Below the pieces are notes generated by a model, which was not told where the DNA came from, searched no databases, and worked only from the letters and a program-made list of their open reading frames with translations. DNA of 11,050 nt from Gonapodya sp. JEL0774 (Eukaryota; Monoblepharomycota; Monoblepharidomycetes; Monoblepharidales; Gonapodyaceae), in the NCBI GenBank assembly GCA_027604505.1, contig JADIIX010000366.1, forward strand, positions 1-11,050, written 5' to 3'. Below are positions 7,778 to 11,050 of the stretch, piece after piece; position 1 is the stretch's first letter, and each line of letters opens with the position of its first letter. Position numbers and translations under genes: made by a program.

Positions 7778-8741
7778 TTGTCCCCCCGTTATCATCTGTC
7801 CCTGTGCTCTGTCGCCGATAAGCTCGAATATACTTTAAAACGTCCTCATGTCCATTCTTCTCTGCATCTTTAAATGCACCCCTCTTGTGTGGTGAGTTTG
7901 CTTTGGAATCAGCACCGTTCTTCAGCAGAAACTTCACCATCTCAAGTCCACCTCGACGGACCGCATACCAAAGGGCAGAATTGTTGCGCTGGCTGACATC
8001 TGCCCCATGGTCCACCAGAAGTTTCACAATGTCCAGGTGCCCTTGCTGGGCTGCCAAGATCAGTGCCGTCACTGACAGCCCGCCTAGTGCCCCAACATTT
8101 GGATCTGCACCATGGTTCAGAAGCAGTTGCACGTGATCAACTTTTCCCATGCTTGAGCATAGGCTGAGCAGAGGGCCATGGGATTTTTCAGAGTGCCCAC
8201 CCTTCTCCAGGAGCAGTCTTACCACCTCTAGACTCTCACCGGCACAAGCCAGGACCAGGGGATGTCCCAGGCGCCATCCTTCGCCCTGAGGGTTCGCACC
8301 CAATTCCAGCAGAGCGAGAACACTCTGGACGTTGCCAACAGATACTGCAGCCATGAGAGGAGTCATGGTCGCCTTAACTCTTTGGGGATCCCCGAAACTG
8401 ACCACCATGGTCTGGTACTGAAGTGCTCCCCTGAGGATATTGTCGTCTGCCGGCATTTCTAAATTGAGATCTGGGTGCCGTCGCAAGAGACGCTCGTGTA
8501 CCGCCTTGATGACCCGATGTTGACCAGGCTCGGTCCTCGCTGACTCCCACAGCAGCGTCCTTGCCGGAGTCGTAAAGTGGGCTATGGCGCGCGCCGCGAT
8601 GCTTTGAGGAGTCCTGAAAATCTCGGCCAGAGACCTGTTCAGGGCACCTGTTGGCAATCCGAGACGGAACGGCAGATAGTCGCCTAGGTGGAGGATGGTT
8701 TCGGTCGGGAGGTCGGTGAGGTTGGGCGGGGGAGATGACAT
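7773..8741 (-). CDS. F-box-like ankyrin-repeat protein (gene A)
   Basis: The intronless frame encodes 322 residues. Residues about 7-50 (NLTDLPTETILHLGDYLP to IFRTPQS) match the F-box pattern: an LP-E-IL start followed by a leucine-rich helical stretch. A linker with LLWESARTEPGQHRVIKA follows. Ankyrin-like repeats occupy about 126-154, 159-187, 189-215, 223-253, 254-283 and a degenerate last one at 288-310. Canonical pieces include TPLMAA, LLELGANP, LLVDHGADV and LLKNGAD. Repeat 2 has lost the usual GAD turn (KGGHSEKSH), unlike gene B. F-box/ankyrin proteins can act as substrate receptors of SCF ubiquitin ligases; that role and a cytosolic or nuclear site are inferred. The start has an A-rich context and aligns with gene B. 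The stop TAA lies 11 bp from a transposon end. A TTTTTAAAA string is about 30 bp upstream of the start. Confidence 0.9.
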   Translation of the reverse strand: MSSPPPNLTDLPTETILHLGDYLPFRLGLPTGALNRSLAEIFRTPQSIAARAIAHFTTPARTLLWESARTEPGQHRVIKAVHERLLRRHPDLNLEMPADDNILRGALQYQTMVVSFGDPQRVKATMTPLMAAVSVGNVQSVLALLELGANPQGEGWRLGHPLVLACAGESLEVVRLLLEKGGHSEKSHGPLLSLCSSMGKVDHVQLLLNHGADPNVGALGGLSVTALILAAQQGHLDIVKLLVDHGADVSQRNNSALWYAVRRGGLEMVKFLLKNGADSKANSPHKRGAFKDAEKNGHEDVLKYIRAYRRQSTGTDDNGGTN

Positions 8742-9089
8742 TTTCGATGAAGTCCGACTGGAGTGATTGCGTTTTTAAAAGCGAGGGTGTGGCTACAGGC
8801 CAGATTTGAAAGTTGCGGCAGCTGTAGGAAGTGGTGATGGTAACTGGTGAATGACATATTTAGTTTGTACCACTGGTGGTATGTAACCCCTTGACGTAAG
8901 GCGCGGGGACTGGACAGCGAGGTGAGAATCCAAAATTGACGTAGAAACGGGACATGCTTTGGGGAGTAGTGTTGTGCACTTATTGGTCTGTTACGTGCGA
9001 ATGAAGAGATACTTTCAATGCACTCGACCAGGATACATGATTTGAAAAGAAAAAAGGCCATTCAACAGGCAATAGATACCAGGCCACCC
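8742..9089 (-). promoter_or_regulatory. Upstream region of ankyrin gene A
   Basis: This is the intergenic stretch before the gene A start codon. CCTCGCTT on the minus strand (8786-8779) lies 38 bp before the ATG, and the same octamer lies 41 bp before the gene B ATG (10413-10406). Next to it is the A/T-rich TTTTTAAAA (8772-8780), a possible TATA-like element. A 14-bp palindrome TACCAC-TG-GTGGTA spans 8867-8880. No other gene is evident; a 125-codon minus frame over 8684-9061 overlaps the gene A start and has no recognisable domain. Confidence 0.4.
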
Positions 9090-9099
9090 TCAGCATCCA

Positions 9100-9310
9100 C
9101 TTCTGCTCTTGTGCTCGCGTGGTGAATGCTCAGTGGCGCACCTGTGATTCAATGACTTTCTTGGGTGCCCAATTCCGTCTCCGTGAACAAATATCCCGTT
9201 GAACGTTACAGCACCACATTCATGCGCAGTCCAGCACTCAGTCAGAGCGTTCAATTCAGTTCGGTGTGTTCTGGTGGGCACATGTTTGAATACCAAGGAC
9301 GTGGGGACCC
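9100..9310 (-). repeat. 3' flank of ankyrin gene B, duplicated copy of 5217-5432
   Basis: This flank is about 100-300 bp after the gene B stop codon. It contains the 42-bp block 9173-9214 that matches 5295-5336 at 37 positions, with weaker similarity on both sides. It is not interrupted by a transposon, so it represents the pre-insertion arrangement. The distance from the block to the stop is roughly 85 bp longer than the reconstructed gene A distance, so small indels also separate the copies. Confidence 0.75.
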
Positions 9311-9382
9311 CCAACCAAAGCCGTTGCTCTAGCGCATGATGATTCTGTTAGCCCAGTTCATAGCTACTGCATAAACGGAAAG

Positions 9383-9388
9383 TTTATT
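9383..9388 (-). terminator. Polyadenylation signal AATAAA of ankyrin gene B
   Basis: AATAAA reads on the minus strand in CCAATAAACTTT, about 20 nt after the gene B stop codon. The position suits an upstream polyadenylation signal. No equivalent AATAAA lies directly downstream of gene A. Confidence 0.5.
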
Positions 9389-9408
9389 GGTGGCTCTCAT
9401 GTGCCCCG

Positions 9409-10365
9409 TTAGTCCATTACTTTGTCCCTCGCTTTACCGTCCGTCCCTACGGTCCGCCGACGATGCGCTTGGATGTACTTTACAACGTCCCCATGTCCGT
9501 TCATCTCCGCATCTTTAAATGCGCCTCGCTTGAGCGGTGAGTTTGCTTTGGAATCAGCACCGTTCTCCAGCAGAAACTTCACCATCTCGAGCCCCCCTCC
9601 TCGGACCGCAAACCAAAGGGCAGAATTGCTGTACTGGTTAACATCTGCTCCATGATCCACCAGAAGTTTCGTAATGTGTACGTGCCCATGCCGGACTGCC
9701 AAGGTCAATGCTGGCCCGCTCGACCCAAAATTTGGATCCGCACCATGGTCCAAAAGCAGTTGCACAAGCTCAACTTTTCCGCCGCTTGAGGAGATGGCAA
9801 GTGGCTTGCCATCGGGTTTGTTAGAGTCTGCACCTTTCTCCAGGAGCAGTCTCGCCACCTCCAGATTCTGCCCTCCACAGGCCAGGAACAGGGGAAGACC
9901 TCCTTTGCCCTGAGGGTTCGCACCCAATTCCAACAGAGCGAGAATACTCTGGATGTTACCAACAGTTACTGCAGCCATCAGAGGGATCATGGTGGGCCTC
10001 ACTCTTCGTGGATCCACGAAACTATTCATCCTGTGGTAATCAACTTCTCCCCTGACCACGTTGTCGTCTCCCGGCTTTTCCAAATCCAGATCTTGATGAC
10101 GTCGCAAGAGACGTTCGTGGATCGCCTTGATGACCCGGTGTTGACCAGGTTCGGTCCTCGCAGACTCCCACAGCAGCGTCTTTGCCGGAGTTCTAAAGTG
10201 GGCTATGGCACGCGCTGCGATGCTTTGAGGAGCCCTGAAAATATCGGCCAGAGACTTGCACAGGGCACCCGTCGGCAATCCGAGACGGAACGGCAGATGG
10301 TCACCGACGAGGAGGATGGTCTCGGTCGGGAGGTCGGTGAGGTTGGGCGGGACGTGGGACGGCAT
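9409..10365 (-). CDS. F-box-like ankyrin-repeat protein (gene B), paralogue of gene A
   Basis: The intronless frame encodes 318 residues with the same layout as gene A. An F-box-like segment spans about 8-51 (LTDLPTETILLVGDHLP to FRAPQS), then the near-identical linker LLWESARTEPGQHRVIKA. Ankyrin repeats lie at about 126-154, 155-183, 186-212, 216-244, 247-276 and a degenerate one at 280-302. Repeat 2 keeps the normal LLLEKGADSN turn, so gene B looks closer to the ancestral form. By eye the pair is about three quarters identical, highest in the first 100 residues and the last two repeats, lowest around repeats 2-4 and at the extreme C-terminus (KARDKVMD here, NGGTN in A). Reading frames are intact in both, which suggests selection on both copies. 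A substrate-receptor role in a ubiquitin ligase is a family-level inference. Confidence 0.9.
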   Translation of the reverse strand: MPSHVPPNLTDLPTETILLVGDHLPFRLGLPTGALCKSLADIFRAPQSIAARAIAHFRTPAKTLLWESARTEPGQHRVIKAIHERLLRRHQDLDLEKPGDDNVVRGEVDYHRMNSFVDPRRVRPTMIPLMAAVTVGNIQSILALLELGANPQGKGGLPLFLACGGQNLEVARLLLEKGADSNKPDGKPLAISSSGGKVELVQLLLDHGADPNFGSSGPALTLAVRHGHVHITKLLVDHGADVNQYSNSALWFAVRGGGLEMVKFLLENGADSKANSPLKRGAFKDAEMNGHGDVVKYIQAHRRRTVGTDGKARDKVMD

Positions 10366-11050
10366 GTTTTGTTCGAGCGGATATTTACAGCTTCTTCAGT
10401 GAGCGAAGCGAGGGAGGGCGGAGGGCCGGAGCTTTTCGTTTGTGGGGTTCGAGTTTGGTGTAATCTAGAAGGGCTGTGCACTACGAAAGACCTGCCATTT
10501 GTTATGGATACACACAGATGTCGTACAAACGTTCCATCCAATGTGCTCTTATAACGTTAAGAAGGTATTTTGTTCTTGCCTCCCCTATCTTCCCCTTTCG
10601 GATAGTTCGCGCCGTCAGCGTTCGCCCTTTGTGTGCCCACTCGTGCCCGCTGCCTACGGGGTGCAACCCAGTACTTCTGGCCCCCCTCGCCTGCCCTCAC
10701 CGTCCGTGTGAACGTACCTTTGCATGCGTACACTGGAAGGTCGTAGGTCAGTGGACTGCAGCACGTACACGAATGAAGGGACACGTACTCTATCACGACG
10801 TGCACCATGCAGAGACGGCTGGAGGTGAAAGGGCGTGTTCGAGGCATCGTGTGTGAGCCGACCCACACGGAACGAGGATCGAGGGGACGTCGACGCTCGG
10901 GCGGACTCATACTTACTTTGCGACTGTCGCGTCTCCGTGTTTTGTGCATTATAATACGAACGGCACACCGTCTCCACAAACAAAACCACCGCACATACAT
11001 ATCTCTTTATTCGTTTTTGTACACACTAGTGCCAACACTGCAATTCGACA
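10366..11050. other. Upstream region of ankyrin gene B and right edge; no supported gene
   Basis: The first 50 bp hold the octamer CCTCGCTT (minus, 10413-10406) shared with the gene A promoter. Beyond that, a minus-strand frame (11000-10557, 147 codons) and an overlapping one (10989-10654, 111 codons) are open. Both are Arg-, Ser- and Thr-rich with no known domain, as expected from chance frames in GC-rich sequence. A gene reaching in from the right cannot be excluded, since GTAAGT (minus, near 10917) could be a donor. Confidence 0.3.

Noticed and set aside
8867-8880. Palindrome TACCAC-TG-GTGGTA upstream of gene A as part of a second transposon end
   Set aside because: It resembles the element's paired motif, but no CACTGG terminus, target duplication or GGTAA array surrounds it; one nearby GGTAA is not enough.
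10557-11000. Minus-strand open frame of 147 codons at the right edge
   Set aside because: Two frames are open at once over much of it, and composition is Arg/Ser/Thr-rich without a domain, which fits chance in GC-rich DNA.

Overview
The window looks like nuclear DNA of a fungus. The evidence is a fungal-type calcium pump gene split by 18 complete short introns (64-108 nt, GTRNGN-type donors, YAG or AAG acceptors), two intronless F-box-like/ankyrin-repeat genes, and a non-autonomous DNA transposon. The dense short introns and the ankyrin gene pair fit an early-diverging (chytrid-like) fungus or a basidiomycete. The sequence alone does not settle which.

All three protein genes are on the minus strand. 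From right to left: 10366-11050 is upstream sequence with no gene I can defend. 10365-9409 is ankyrin gene B, followed by its own AATAAA signal and a 3' flank. 8741-7773 is ankyrin gene A, a close paralogue. 7761-5433 is a 2.3-kb CACTA-like (EnSpm) element flanked by the 3-bp duplication ATT. It is inserted only 11 bp past the gene A stop codon. 5432 to about 5217 is the displaced 3' flank of gene A, still recognisably similar to the flank of gene B. About 5216-4664 is upstream sequence of the calcium pump gene. 4663-1 is a P2B-type Ca2+-ATPase (PMC1/PMCA family) that runs off the left edge; I could rebuild 19 exons with consistent phase (about 1071 residues) plus the start of a possible twentieth.

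The main evolutionary story is in the right two thirds. An ankyrin gene and its 3' flank were duplicated in tandem, and a CACTA-like element then appears to have landed between the stop codon and the polyadenylation region of one copy. Gene B's flank serves as the uninterrupted comparison. The element carries about 20 copies of GGTAA/TTACC packed into its two subterminal zones, many arranged as inverted pairs, as expected of transposase-binding arrays. No transposase is readable inside it. The calcium pump has no evident functional link to the ankyrin genes.
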